A stretch of DNA of 64,000 nucleotides, taken from contig NW_004454280.1 of NCBI RefSeq assembly GCF_000283155.1, positions 1,131,926 to 1,195,925 of the forward strand, written 5' to 3'. The stretch's first letter is position 1. Each line of letters opens with the position of its first letter. The translations under genes were made by a program, and so were the position numbers. Below the pieces are notes generated by a model. It saw nothing but the letters and a program-made list of their open reading frames with translations. It was not told the DNA's origin and made no database searches. Positions 1 through 11,985 of this stretch are shown here, one piece after another. Source of the DNA: Ceratotherium simum simum. Its lineage: Eukaryota; Chordata; Mammalia; Perissodactyla; Rhinocerotidae.

Positions 1-915
1 CTGTGCAAGAACAGGTGCAGAGCTGCATTTGGCCTGTGGTCTGTTGCCTGCTGACCCCCGGCTAGGGCACCGGATGTGGCGGGGCTGGGGGTGGAGCCAA
101 GGCTGGGTGGGAAGCCAGGTCCATGCTGGCAGGAGCTCACTGTGGAGGAGGGAGCCAGGGAACGTCACAGAGCTGGAGAGTGACGGGACTAAAGCTGGAT
201 TTTCGCCTCAAAGCTCATTCTCCTTGACAGAGAAGAAGATGGGGCTTACCACTTCTGCTTTCTCCCTGAAGCCAGGGAGCTGCCAGCGAAGCAGAAGTGG
301 CTATAGTGTTCTTTAGGTTTCTCTCTGCTCGCTCCCCTGCTGGAATGTCGAGCAATCGCATTCTGAGAGTCTTGTCTCTAGGAACTGCTACCCATCTTCA
401 TTGAACTGTCGTCCCCTTCAGAGTGTCTGGTCACAGGACCATAGCCACATTTTCTCTGGAAATTAGGCTTCCTAAAGTCGTTGACACACGTCTGTCTGGA
501 CCACTGTTCTCTTTCTGGGCTTCCCTGAACTCTAAGGCGGCGTGTCCGCGTCCACAGCTCCTGTCCCGTCTGCCCACGGGTCCTGTCATTTCCAGTGCTC
601 ACTGGTTTCTTCTTGGGCAGTCAGAGTTAAACCTGAGAGGGCTGCTGCTTTGCTGCCTTCTAAACCTTCTGGGGATGAAATTGTGAACAAAGTGAGTTAG
701 GAGGCCGTGGAAGGCTCTGTTTCCAGCAGAGCGAGACTTATGGGTGTTTGCACCGTTGCTAAAGAGCCTGACCCTGTGCTGGTCTGGGATCTGTTTTAGG
801 GAAGCACCATTTGTTTTGATCTCAGAGTTGTGGAGGAAGAGTCCACGGATACTCCCTGTATCCCGCAACCTGGCATGTGGTACCATTTGGCACTGATCTG
901 GTCCTGAAAGGTAGG
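1..915. other. Intergenic, nothing recognised
   Basis: Short open frames occur on both strands but none has a recognisable domain or splice structure. I see no repeat I can name. Confidence 0.5.
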
Positions 916-919
916 CTGG

Positions 920-1040
920 GGGGAAGCAGGGATGAGGAAGACCCTCCCCACTTCATAGAGGGAAGAGAATCTGGCTCAGAGAGGAGGCAGCCTGCCCAAG
1001 GCTATACAGCCAGTCCCCAGCAAAGTCAGAAAGCAACGCA
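920..1040 (-). mobile_element. MIR SINE fragment, antisense
   Basis: The + strand shows the reverse-complement MIR core: 'ggctcagagagg' followed by 'cctgcccaaggctatacagcc'-like sequence (consensus 'cttgcccaaggtcacacagct'). Confidence 0.55.
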
Positions 1041-1139
1041 ATCTCAGTCTGCTGCAGTGTTTCACAGCCGCCCACACTCCTAGATTCCCTGCAGGGCTAC
1101 AGGATTCCAGGATCCCAGAGGTAGTCCAGACTCCACCGC

Positions 1140-1460
1140 CAGCACTCGCTTCCTCTGATCAACAGGCTTCTCTCGCCCTGTCTTCTCTACCCTCTTAGTG
1201 ACCCTCCACTCCAGGCAGAAAGGCATTCTTACTATTTCCTGTTCTCGCTCTGTTTCTAGACCTTTGCATATGCTGTTCTCTCTTCCTGGAATGCGTCTCT
1301 TCCTCCCGTCTTTCTAGATGGAATCAGTATTTGCGGCCCAGCACAAGTCCTGGTTCCTCCACGAAGCCCTTCCTGCCCTGAGGCTCCTGTTGTCTGGAGC
1401 CCTTGCTGGCACTACCACACATGGTCTCATTACATCTAGTGCAGATGCTCGGCATTTTGT
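1140..1460 (+). mobile_element. L2 LINE 3' fragment
   Basis: The motif 'cctttgcatatgctgttct' followed by 'cttcctggaatg' is the L2 ORF2 C-terminal segment (the CR1-clade WN-x-LP region). It is followed by decayed L2 sequence with 'cacgaagcccttcctg'. Confidence 0.6.
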
Positions 1461-1585
1461 GAGGCCCCTCGCTTCCACCAGAAGATCACAGGGGCAGGAG
1501 TGGAGTCTTATAGGCCTTCGTGTCCCCATCACATTTAGCACAGCCCTAGAATGTGGAGGCTGCTCAGTGAGCTCTGTGGGCAGCC

Positions 1586-1704
1586 AGGAAAGAAGGAAGG
1601 AGGAAAGGAGGGAAGAAGGGAAGGAGGTCAGGAGGGAAGAAGGGAAGGAGGGAAAGAGTGAAGGAGGGAAAGGAGGGAGGATGGAAGGAAGGGGAGAAGG
1701 AAAA
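1586..1704 (+). repeat. (GGAA/GGGA)n purine simple repeat
   Basis: Degenerate GGAA, GGGA and GAAG units make up about 120 bp with almost no pyrimidines. The open frames crossing it are an artefact of the repeat. Confidence 0.85.
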
Positions 1705-2595
1705 ATGCTCAATGCTGAAAACCTTCATGTCTGTGGACAGCAAAAGTGCTGTCTCTAGGAAAGGAAATGAGTGGGGAATTGGGACTCGGGGTAGGTGGGC
1801 AGGAGGGATGGTGGCTCTAGATGGCAGGGAAACTGGGAAGGACCAGCTCCGTTCTGGCAGTGATAGGATCTGAGTGAGAGTGAGGGGAGATGGGAGAGGG
1901 AGGTCCCCTTCTCCAACCACTGCCTCTACTGTACTTCTCCGGGTGATGGTGAGTGGAGCTGGGCTGCATGCAGGGGGTGATGGTAGGGGCTGGGCGTTGA
2001 CACCTTTGGTGACAGAAGATAAATGAATCCATCCTAAAGAGTGGCTCCTTTTCTAGAAATGAAGCAGTTCAGCTCTTGACTTCACTGCCTCGGGGTTTTA
2101 ATTAAATGTCAAATATAATTTAGGACTGGAGTGCTGACGGGTGTATGAACATGAAGTCCAGCGCCTCATCTTTGTGTGTCTCCCCAGTATGTACCTAATT
2201 TGGGGGGGTCAATTGATCACTCTTTATTTGAATACCACATGAGGAAACGTCTGATTTCCCCTCTCCCCTCATCCTTGGTTTTGAAATCATAGTTGGAAGA
2301 GTAAAAAAAACAACGAAACAACCTTGCATGTATGTTATAGAGAGAGCCACATTGAGACCTGGGTAATTTGACACCTACAGAAATATATATATTTGATCTG
2401 CAGTTGTTCTTTCCTAAATCAGGTTTGGGGGGCGTTAGCTATTGACCCCTTTTCTTGGCTCAGTGCTTGGTGGCCGAGGGCCTTGACAAAGCCATCCCAC
2501 CAACTTCCCCCGACCATTTTGTGGGAGTAAAGTGGAGGGGCCCAGGACACCTCTCCTGGCTGTCGGATGCAGCCAGTCACAGGACTACCACCGAA
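1705..2595. other. Intergenic, no gene recognised
   Basis: Mixed sequence with an AT-rich patch at about 2,090-2,120 ('ttttaattaaatgtcaaat') and another at 2,270-2,410. There is no recognisable exon. Confidence 0.45.
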
Positions 2596-2599
2596 AGGG

Positions 2600-2725
2600 A
2601 GACGAAGTTCCTCCCTTTCCTTGTGCAGATGAGGATGCTGAGGCCCGGAGAGGGAAGTGACATGGTGAGGTCATCGACTGGGTTAGTGGCAGAGCCAGAA
2701 ACACACCCAAGACTTTCCTGAATCG
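2600..2725 (-). mobile_element. MIR SINE fragment, antisense
   Basis: 'gcagatgaggatgctgaggc' followed by 'ggttagtggcagagccagaa' matches the antisense MIR core. Confidence 0.6.
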
Positions 2726-2904
2726 CTTTAGCAGTTGATGGAAGCAGAGTGTGTCACGTGAAAACAATTAGGGTAACTTCATTTCAATTCAATTCAACAA
2801 TTATTACATGGCGACTGTATTAGAGGCTGTGGATAATGCAAAATCCTACTGGACACTGCTCATAGATCACCCACGACTTTAAGGGGGTGAATGTTCTACC
2901 TTTA

Positions 2905-3150
2905 CGTGATTGATGCAGTTATTTTTCTCAAACACAAATATGATCACCTTACTCCCTTGTTTGAAGCTCTGGAAACCTCTCCCTTGAGCTCTTCTGCGTG
3001 GCAACGTGGGCCTCTTATACTTTGTCCCAGACCTTCACCTGCAGCTTCCTTCCCCCAGTCCATAGCGCACACCGCACCCTCCAGTCACAGCGAGCCTCTC
3101 ACCAGCCCCCGGCACGACTCACTGCACAAGGGTCCCTCTGCCTGAAATCT
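2905..3150 (+). mobile_element. L2 LINE fragment
   Basis: Decayed copy of the L2 segment with 'tatgatcaccttactccctt' (consensus 'ctgatcatgtcactcccctg') through a 'gggtccctctgcctga' remnant. Confidence 0.45.
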
Positions 3151-3159
3151 CCCACTTGG

Positions 3160-3620
3160 GGTGCTTAGGATTGTGTTGGGCTGCAAGCAGAGGATGCTGG
3201 AGTAAGCGGGGCTTAAATCTGTAGGACCTTAGATTTCTCACATGACAAGGAGACAGGCGGTTGCCAGACATGTTCGGCAGTTCAGTGATGCTGCCAGAAT
3301 TCCAGGTTCCTTCTCCCTTTCCACTCCACCACCCTCAGCTTGTCGGCATTTTGTTCTCCTGCTCAATACCTGATGGTCTCGAGATGGCTCCCGTGGCTTT
3401 AGGCATCACGACTGCATCCAGGGCAAGAGGAAAGGAAGGGACAGCAGCAAACCCATCTGTTATTTTGTTCAGGAAAGCCAATGCTGCCCCGGAATCCTCC
3501 CTGGTGGATCTCCTTTCACCTCTCACTGGCCAGAACCAGGTAACACGACCACTGCTGGGGACAAGGGAGGCTGGAAAACCAAGACTCTGGCCAGGGGCAT
3601 GAGGATTTCACAAGTGGCTT
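3160..3620. mobile_element. Probable ancient interspersed repeat, family unassigned
   Basis: The segment with 'cgagatggctcccgtggctt', 'atctcctttcacctctcact' and 'ggaggctggaaaaccaagac' resembles a MER-class mammalian repeat that I cannot name with certainty. It is non-coding. Confidence 0.3.
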
Positions 3621-4039
3621 ATGGGAATGGGTTGATAAATACCTCAGTCCTCTCAACCCTCAGATGGGGTTAATTTTGAAGTGTGCTTCACACTCTTTCC
3701 TGCAGCTTCTCCATGGGATTGAGCTCCAGACACTCACTGAGGTAGCCACCTTAAGACACCGCGTCTCCTGGATCATTCCCCCCACTCTGCTGGTGCTCCC
3801 TGCACCCCCTAAGTTGTGCGCTCTGGTCCTTGGCTCAGGGTCTGCTTCCAGGGGGATCCAAATTAGCACAGTGTCTTCATCATCTCTGTGTTTCCAGAGA
3901 TCAGCATAGAGCTTACTTGAGAGCAGATCCCAGAAGCTCTGTGGGATGAATAACTGGGTACCTGAGAGGGAGGCACCTGCACAGAGCTAAACAGAGCCGA
4001 GTAACGAGGCAGTGCAGCTCACGCAGCATTGTGGGAGAG

Positions 4040-4375
4040 ACACTTACTGCTCACCAAACAGCTAAGTGCTTCTCTACATTTCCCGTCCTCCTTGCAGTTA
4101 GGTGGGGGCTATGTGACAAGACTTGGCCAATGGCTGGGAGGGAAAGTGACAAATGTCACCATGTGCAGCCCTCTAACTCTCTCTCCTGCATGGCTACCTG
4201 GAATCCATGCATTGATACAGCAGGCCGTGTGACAGGCTGCAAGCAGCCTGGATGTCTGCGCTCCTGCGTGGAGGACAGCTGACCCAGCCTGGACCTCGTA
4301 TGATGGGAAATAAACCACGGCACGCCATGGAGACTTTCTGTTTTGTTATCACAGAGTAATCTAGCCTAACCTGTG
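4040..4375 (+). mobile_element. MLT1-like solo LTR (ERVL-MaLR), degraded
   Basis: The layout follows MLT1 LTRs: 'gccaatggctgggagggaaa', then 'cagcctggatgtctgcgctc', a 'ggaaataaaccacggc' polyadenylation region, and an end resembling 'taatctagcctaacctg'. It is a non-coding fossil LTR with no internal retroviral genes nearby. A similar copy lies at 16,125. Confidence 0.5.
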
Positions 4376-4679
4376 CCATCCATTCACCAACACTTACTTT
4401 TGACTCCTGCTCTTTGGTTCTAGGTGCTGGGAGAGAGGGAAGCAGAGACGCTGAGCCCCTGCCCTTGTGAGCTTCTCGTCTCATCACTCCTGCCAGGTGG
4501 TGGGCAGTGCTGACAGTGTTTTGCCAGCTCAGGCTTTCTCTCCCAGGCGGGAGTGGCTCCATCTTGGCCCCCCCTCCTCTCATCTCCATGACCTCACTCT
4601 TGGCATCTTCGGTGGAGAAGTTAGGCAGATTACAGGTTTGTGGTATTATTGAGGATGGAAGGCACTAATATCCAATGTT

Positions 4680-4915
4680 TTTAAAAAAGTTTTGATTGCA
4701 ATTCACAGTGAGAAACACATTTGACACTTATCAGTACGCAGCACATATAAATATACATGGGTATACTGGGATCAATATTTATCACTGGAAGTATATCCTG
4801 ATATTTTGTATTCTATTCAATTTTGTTAAAGAATACTCAGAGTGACCCACTGACTTGATTTCCATGACCCTCTAATGATACACCACCTGCAATTTGAAAA
4901 AAATCAGTCTACACA
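4680..4915. other. AT-rich stretch, possible old repeat
   Basis: AT-rich sequence with 'gtgacccactgacttgattt' near 4,840-4,860, reminiscent of old mammalian repeats. The family is not identified. Confidence 0.25.
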
Positions 4916-4919
4916 AGAG

Positions 4920-5085
4920 AGACTTTAGGGAACTAGAAGATGTCAGTAAACACTGTGGGCCAGGGATGGTCTAGGAGGGCTTACTGTGGGAAAAGGCCCT
5001 TGACCAGGGTCCAGGAGGATGGGCAAGAGTTGGGCCAGTGAGGGAAAGTCATTCTAGGAGAGAAGACTGAGCAAGGCCTTGGAGG
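4920..5085 (-). mobile_element. L2 LINE fragment, antisense
   Basis: Decayed match to the antisense L2 segment with 'cattctaggagagaagactg' followed by 'gagcaaggccttggaggc' (consensus 'cattccaggcagagg...gcaaaggccctgagg'). Confidence 0.4.
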
Positions 5086-5229
5086 CTAAGCCTAGATTTT
5101 TGGGGAATGGTGGTCAGCCTGCCTGTAGGGGAGTGGGCTTCTCTGGGTCGTGGGAAATACGGAAACAGGCAGGGGTGATATTCAAAATAGCTAATACCTG
5201 GAACAGCTCTGACACTTGGAAGAACACGA

Positions 5230-5474
5230 GCTTTTTTTTTTGAGGAAGAGTCACCCTGAGTTAACACCTGTTGCCAATCTTCCTCTTTTTGCTTGAGGAA
5301 GAGTGGCCCTGAGCTAACATCTGTGCCCCATCTTCCTCTATTTTGTATGTGGGATGCCTCAAAGCATGGGTTGATGAGTCGCATGTAGGTCCGTGCCTGG
5401 GATCTGAACCTGCAAACCCAAGGCCACTGAAGTGGAGCACGCGAACCCAACCACTATGCAACCGGGCTGGCCCC
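5230..5474 (-). mobile_element. ERE SINE (perissodactyl tRNA-derived), antisense
   Basis: Starts with a poly-T (the poly-A tail on the minus strand), then two 'gaggaagagt...gagctaacatctg' tail units, 'tgtatgtgggatgcctc', and the tRNA-like head ending 'ccgggctggcccc'. The target-site duplication is gaacacgagcttt (5,222-5,234) and gaacatgagcttt (5,475-5,487), one mismatch in 13. It is more diverged than the other ERE copies. Confidence 0.92.
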
Positions 5475-5489
5475 GAACATGAGCTTTGA

Positions 5490-6290
5490 CCAGAATATGC
5501 ACCAGCTGTGACCCCCTTCTCCCCCTCAACCCCCTCCCTCCCACAGCAATAGTACCAGTGTAAGCCTGATCATCTTTCTGGAAGCAGGATGGGCAAGGAA
5601 AGGGGTTAGTTGTGAACAGGGGTGGGGGCAGGTTGGGTACCAGAAGCCCCTGTGGAATGGAAAACATTTCTGCATTATGCTCCTTTTAAAAGAGCAGTCT
5701 TATTATGTTTGCGTATAGTTCCAAACTCCTCAAGATTCTGAACATCTCATTCCCAGGCGAGGATCCTGTCTGGCTGCAGCCTGGGAGGGATGTAGGATTC
5801 AGCGAAGATCAGGGGCAGGTCACAAATAGGAACCCCTGTGCATGCTGGGGTGGACAGGCAGGCAGCCTCCTGAGCCATCTGTGCTCGGTGTTGCTGGTCT
5901 GAGGGCTGAGCGAGGCATCAGGGACCTGGCTTTAGGTCTAGCCAACAAACTTCCTCTACTATGAGTTTCAGGATCTAATAAGGGGAGTGCAACAACATCG
6001 GCCCCACTGACCTCAGAACTATACCGGGAGCACATGGTGAGGAGCAGTGAGAAATCACCTTGAAATGAAAAAGTGTTCTATGAGCATAGGCACTGCCTGG
6101 GGCTGGAAGAGGGAGCACTTTCCTCCCAGCCTGCCTGAGAAGGAAAATTTTTGTTTAAATAACACAAATGTAATAGAACTGTCTAAAGTACATGATTTCG
6201 GCAATGAAATTTGTGGGACCTAACTTGTGGTTCTCTTAGTTTTATAACAGTGTAAAAATACATTTTTCATCAAGATAGAAATAAAAACAA
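5490..6290. other. Intergenic, no gene or named repeat
   Basis: Unique-looking sequence with an AT-rich part at about 6,130-6,290. No exon-like signal was found. Confidence 0.4.
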
Positions 6291-6294
6291 TAAT

Positions 6295-6445
6295 AAAATC
6301 TAACATTTATTGTGTGCTGATTATGTGCCAGGAACTATACCAGGTACTTTGCATCTCATTTAATTCTCACAACCAACCTGTGCGGTGCATACTATTATCA
6401 TCCTCATTTTGCAAAGACAAAGGATGAGAAAGTCGGTATAACTCA
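6295..6445 (-). mobile_element. MIR SINE, antisense
   Basis: Clear antisense MIR: 'aacatttattgtgtgctgat', 'tatgtgccaggaactatacc', 'ctcatttaattctcacaacc' and 'tcctcattttgcaaagac'. Confidence 0.8.
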
Positions 6446-7244
6446 AAGGACGATGACATGGCAATTCTTCCACCTCACAGAGAGAGCTAAGAAAGCAGTC
6501 ATGCTACACGTAAATCCACAAAGGCAAGGCATTATGGGACTGGTCAACCCCTCTGCCCCATTCCCAAGTCGTGTAGGGCTATGTTTTCCCCACAAACAGC
6601 CACCTTCTGCTCCCACCCCACATTTTCTGTCCCTCTGATTTCTCTCTGCAAAGCCTCTTAACTTCCCAAGAACTTGGGTAGGAGTGTGGTGCATGGAACT
6701 AGTGTTCCAGAAGCAAGATAATCCTGTCACTTTCTCTGAGGCATGATCAGTCCTCCTGTTAGTCCAGGGGTGGGGAGATGGAGAATGAGGAGGGGTGGGC
6801 AGACATCTGGGAGCTAGATTGGGAGCCTGAGTCACTTCTCCCTCCAATATGCACAGGCACCAATACCCAAGGGAGGCTTATGGGTCTTACTAGGTGGTTT
6901 TTGAGATGCCATCAATTCCAAGGAATTCCCTGCTTTCGTCTGCCTTTCTAGAGCCTCCTCCTTCAAGGTCAAGCTCCAGGTGTACCTTCTCCATGAACCC
7001 TTTCTCCATCTCTTATACTCAGGTGTGTCTTTCCTTCTAGGCACCGTTTTTGTTGACATTTGGCCACAGGTGGTCCTTACTGTTCAAGCTGTGAAGGACA
7101 TGTTGGGTTGAATGTTATCAGTGGAGACCCGTAGCTGGGACATTCCAAGAGGTAACTTTCAGGGCTTCTCCTGTTGGGATGCTCTCATGTGTTCACAAAC
7201 CCACTTAGACTTGCTTCCATGTGTCCTCGATGGATATTTATGAG

Positions 7245-7430
7245 AAACAATGGTGTAATGAGCTTGAATTCCTCATCTACCACTTTCTATCTGTGTGCCC
7301 TTGGGCAAATCATTCCATTTTCTCAACCCAAATATGGGGATAATGTTATCTCAAAAAGTTGCTGTGAAAATTAGAAATAATTTGTGTGCACCTAGCACAG
7401 TGCCTGGCTTCAATAAATGGCTCTGGGGTA
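7245..7430 (+). mobile_element. MIR SINE
   Basis: Sense MIR with 'gtgcccttgggcaaatcatt', 'gggataatgttatctc' and the 3' end 'agcacagtgcctggcttcaa' followed by 'taaatggct'. Confidence 0.75.
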
Positions 7431-7434
7431 GCAG

Positions 7435-7580
7435 AATAAACCAGGAGCAAGAGAACTGAGTCCTCCTCCCGGCTCTGTGACTGTTCAGCTGATACTTTTC
7501 TCTTTGGAGCCTCGGTTTCCTCATTTGTGGAATTAGCGGGTCTGGATGGTATCTGAGGTCTCTTCCAGTTCTGATATTGT
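7435..7580 (+). mobile_element. MIR-family SINE (variant 3' end)
   Basis: 'gcctcggtttcctcatttgt' followed by 'tctgaggtctcttccagttc' matches the MIR variant ending 'aaggtcccttccagctctga'. Confidence 0.55.
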
Positions 7581-7584
7581 CTCT

Positions 7585-9530
7585 GGCCCAGCTCCCAGCC
7601 CCCACAAGGCCTAGGAGAGCCAGCTCAGTGAGACTCAGCTGGCTCCCGTAGAGCTGCATTTCAAAGGTGGCTGCTTTTCTGGTTGGCCTTTCATTTGTGA
7701 TTGGGGAAAGTCGGGCCCTTGACTGTTTGAGGCCTGGCTTGGAGAGGAGAGAAGGGGCACGAATGAAAGAGGAAGTGCATTTGAGAGGACAGAGTGACCT
7801 TGAAGTTGGAGCCTTGTCATCAGCCCAGAAGTGACAGGTTAAGGAGGGACTCTGGCATGCTGCTCTCAACTTTAATTACTATAATTATGAGAAGACTTGA
7901 GTCTCAGCTTTAGACTTCCTCCGTGGAAAACTGTGTCTTTGCAGCAGCCACAGACAAGGATGTTAGCGAACTGGCAGTCAACGTTCCGTTGACCCCCGAC
8001 TCCCGAGCAGGGAGGGCCATGGCCCAACAGATGGAGGCGTGTTTGCAGGCGCTGCTGGTCAGAGCGCACCTGAGCACTTTCCCGAGTGCCCGGCTCCCCT
8101 CTCCCTGTGGTCACACGGCTACTCAGCCACAGTCACAATGACAGATCTACGAAGACATCTATCACCTCCTGGGTAGGGGCAGAGGTGGTGGAGAGAGAGG
8201 ACAGTGATTCTGAATGAGGCGAAGAGAAGAAAAGACGGGGGAGAGTCAGGGATGTTGACTCTGGGCGCCCTTGTGCTGGATGGTGTGTCCTGTCAGAGGG
8301 CGTGGGGTCCTCTGAGTGTAGGCTGGGGGGGTGCCTTATGTGTGTGTGGGCACACGTGTGTGGATACACGTGTGTGGATCATGATGTTGGGTGAGAGGGG
8401 AAGGAACAGCTGGCAGGGCTTGGAGAAGCCTGGCTTCCATTTAGGGATCTTCCTCATTCATCAGGCCCTGATAGCCTGGAACTTTTCCTGATTCTGGAAA
8501 TGATCATTCAGTAATTTCAATGTTGATTCTTGGCAAAATTGCAAAACAGATGACTGAAACTGATGATCCGTGAGGTCTTAGAAAAGAAAGGGGACTGCTA
8601 GAAGCCAGCATGAGTTCACTTAGAACAAAGCAGATCAACCCACCTTCTCTTCCTCTTTTTGACAGCTGTTAGGTGGATAGTCAGTGTGGCAGGGTGCTTC
8701 GGCATGGCTGGGGGTGGTGGGTGAGGAGGTACGCTTCCCCTGATATTATCTGTGTACACAGGGGATTTAGGTACTGCAGGGTGGCCTTGTGGGGTATCCC
8801 TCTCTTATGTCTCTATTTTTACCCTGAACATGCACAGGGATAGTCGGGGAGTGGGTCCCCATGCCCACATGGGTGTGTTGGAGGGTTGCAGCTGAGGCGA
8901 GCAGGCAGGAAAGCACAGCATGGCTCAACGGGTGGAATCTCACCAGTGGAGGAGGGGAGTCAGCCCAGGCCAGGCCTCCAGGATCATCAGCGCAGGGGGG
9001 TGGGGGCAGCTCGGGAACCCAGAATGGCCCAGGGCCAACTGAGAACTCTGGGGGGCCTGGAGAAAAGCTTTATACCTCTGATTACAGGTGCAAAACTCGG
9101 GTCCTGGGGGATCTGACGTCTGCCGTGTCACCTCAGAGAGCCATCGCAAATCAGGCAGACGTCTAGGCAAGGCCACTGAGCAGAACTCGCCTCTGAGTTT
9201 CTGTTGTCTTTGGAGGGAGCAGCCAGGTAGCCTTGAGGAGGGCTGAACTCTAGACAAGTGCATACAATCCTGAGTATTCTTGGGAATATTTGGGAACCAG
9301 ATCCTCGGTTAAGTGGGTGGGGACTCAAAGCCATTGTGACTTGAGTATCAAAAGAAATGTAAATGCATTTTATACTTAGAGCTGATGGGCCTTGCTACTT
9401 GGGCTGCTCAGTCCTTGAGTAGGCCGCGTAAAAATCACTCATGGCAACCTTGTGAATAAATGGAACACATGAAGCCCAGCTGAGAGTCCACTTGGGTCGA
9501 CTTAACGGCTACTGAACAACTGTCCTCAAA
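7585..9530. other. Intergenic, no gene recognised
   Basis: Mostly unique-looking sequence. A short TG/CA patch lies at about 8,336-8,385. No open frame here shows a domain or a plausible splice context. Confidence 0.4.
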
Positions 9531-9534
9531 GGGG

Positions 9535-9860
9535 ATTGCTTAAATCTCAAATCTCAATCCAGAAGGGGTGCTCCTAGTATTGTGCTGTAGAACTGAGTCC
9601 TAAACCCTGTTCAATCCAATGATTTCATCTATGACGCGGGTTGAGACACAGAGAGCAGGATTATTAAATTTTTAGATGACAGAAGGGATAATTGAGGTCC
9701 AGAGAGAGAGCTGAGGGTTTGAAAACATTCCGATAAGCTGAAACAATGCCTGAAACAAGATGAAATTTAACAGGGACGAGTATTAAGCCCTATATTTAGG
9801 TGATAAAAATGAATTATGTAGGCACAGTATAGGGAAACAAGACTTGGGAGAATTTAAAAT
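9535..9860 (+). mobile_element. L3/CR1 LINE fossil with reverse-transcriptase remnant
   Basis: Similarity follows the CR1/L3 reverse-transcriptase region. 'aaccctgttcaatccaatga' (9,604-9,623) corresponds to the 'GPVLFNxFI' segment. 'aaattttta' plus 'gatgac' at 9,666-9,680 reads K-F-L-D-D where the family has F-A-D-D. 'aaacaagatgaaatttaaca' (9,754-9,773) corresponds to 'NKMKFN'. The frame is broken. L3 was active before placental mammals diverged, so this is a very old insertion. Confidence 0.6.
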
Positions 9861-10214
9861 TGAAATCCTTTGGCCAGGGCACTTTGAGTGGCAGACTGCC
9901 TGACTGGGGCAGCAGAGAGCAGCTGTTTTACAGAGCTCACTAGGGGCGTGGACCACGCAGGTGAGGGGCTCTGTCCAGGATGGCAGGAGGCAGGGAGGCG
10001 GAATGGGACGGGAGTGAGCAGGCAAGCGAGGACTGGTTTGTGGCACACAGGTTCCAGGTATGTGGGTTGTCTGAATCTAAAGTGAGGCTGGGCTCCTTGT
10101 GCCTTGGGCCACTCCTGTCCCAAGACTGCCTGCTCTGGTCAGTCCTCATCTCAGCTTGGATCTGCCCAGGCACTGAGGTGGTTTTCAATGGCCACTAGCT
10201 CAGTGGGGGCAAAG

Positions 10215-10585
10215 ACTGGAAATGACACACTTATAGAGATGGAAAACAGATTAGTGACAGTCAGGGGTTGGGAAGAAGAGAGGGAAGGAGGGGTGTTTGA
10301 GGGGGGGAAGGAAGATATGGGGACTTTTGCAGCAATGGAATGGCTCTGTCTCAATTGTAGTGGCGGTTACATGAATCTACACCTGTGAGAAAACGGCACA
10401 GAACTACATATACACATTGTACCTTGTCAGTTTCCTGGTTTTGATATTGTAGTATAGTTATAGAAATTGCAACCATTTGGGGAAACTGCATGAGGGGTCT
10501 ATGAGACTGATCTGTACTATTTTTTTACAACTTCCTGTGAATCTATAATTATTTTTTAAAAGTTTAAGAAAACAAAACAAAATAA
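10215..10585 (+). mobile_element. L1M-type LINE 3' UTR fragment
   Basis: Recognisable old L1 3' end: 'gtcaggggttgggaagaaga', 'ttacatgaatctacacctgt', 'gtcagtttcctggttttgat' and 'caacttcctgtgaatctata', ending in an A-rich tail. The middle is missing relative to the consensus. Confidence 0.65.
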
Positions 10586-10589
10586 AGCT

Positions 10590-11830
10590 AAGCCAGACTC
10601 TGCAATGAGTGCCCTAGGGATGGGGGTGGAGGGGCAGATCTCCATTTACTTCTGGAGAAAACTAGCTGTTACAACAGCCTGTGGGTGGAGGAAGACCCCA
10701 CGGTCCCTGGCAGTTGAAGACCCGTGGCAAGAGGCCAAGGACTTTGGGAATATGAAGCTTAAGCAAGAGGGAGACCCGAGCTGCTCCTTAAGCCCACTGA
10801 GTGCCCCAGGTAGATGGGGGGCTGGGGAGACTCCACATACTTGGGACCCTGTCATTGAACTTGGTTAGTGGTTGCCAGGGAGAGAGGCTTTGGGATTTAA
10901 TCCTGGGAGGGGCACTCAACTGTCAGTCTGATCCACGCTGGGAATATCTGCCCCAAGTTCGCTAACAGCTGGAAAAAGTGGAAAGTTAAGGTCTCCTGGC
11001 TTGGGAACTTAGAAGGGGTTAAAGACCTCACTTGGGACCTCCTGCAGCACCGGATGAGGTGAGGACCACCTGGGAGGCCACCTTAGAGGGAGATCAGCTC
11101 TGGCTTCTGTTCTGGGGAGGCGTGAGGCAGAGAGTGCAGAGGGAGCTCCCAGGAGCCTGTGGGGCTCACAAATTCTCCTTGTTGAGCTGAGCTGGTGAAA
11201 AAACCACGGCTTGTTTATTCTGTGCCTATTTCACACCAAATGTTGGAGGATGATCAGGGAGGATAAAAAATGTGGTCCACTTATGCCTAGGACTGTAGGA
11301 GAAGCAGCATCTGGGGGCTTAAGGCGCCAGACTCTATCACCTGGTGTGGGGTCTGTCTGACCTTGGCAGAATTATGTTGCTGGGTGAGGTGATGTGTGGT
11401 TTGCATTTGCTGTTCCCCTGCTCCTCTTCCTGAGCCCTGTCTCGTACCTAAAGAGCTCTCCCATCCCTGACACCTATTAGGCTGCCCAAGGAAACCTCCT
11501 ACAAGGCTGCTGTTCACAGACCAAACAGGGGTTGCAAACTCAAAAGCCATTAGCATCCTGACGGCAACATAAACGTGGACAGCGGGACTGACTCAGTAGG
11601 TGTGGTGGGGCCTGTGGGGGACTGGGGAGTCTGCACCTCAACAGAAGTCGCTCAGATATAAATTGTTTAAAAACTCTGTCTGCCGAAGGAGATACATCTG
11701 CAGACAGAATCTGGCAACTGCTGGTGCAGGCCTTTCTCTTTTGCTCCTGCCCTCAGAAGGGACCTCTCCTGTTTCAGTTCCTCAGGGTTGCTCCCATACC
11801 AATCCAGTGACCCAAGGAAAGGGCATGGAA
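10590..11830. other. Intergenic, no gene recognised
   Basis: Unique-looking sequence without named repeats or exon-like structure. Confidence 0.4.
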
Positions 11831-11834
11831 TGCG

Positions 11835-11985
11835 AGTCAGGGCCAGCTCATTAACCCGCTCCTTGTATGACTGTGGGCCAATACTTGACCTCTCTCTGCC
11901 TTGCTTTACTCATCTGCCAAATGGGTACAATATCCTCTTTATCCACTTTGAAGCATTGTTCTGAAGATGAAATGAGATAACGTAT
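11835..11985 (+). mobile_element. MIR SINE
   Basis: 'ctgccttgctttactcatct', 'gccaaatgggtacaatatcc' and 'gatgaaatgagataacgtat' follow the sense MIR consensus. Confidence 0.65.

Noticed and set aside
1318..1758. Open frame ending in a Glu/Arg/Lys-rich tail
   Set aside because: It crosses an L2 fragment and a GGAA simple repeat; the composition comes from the repeat.
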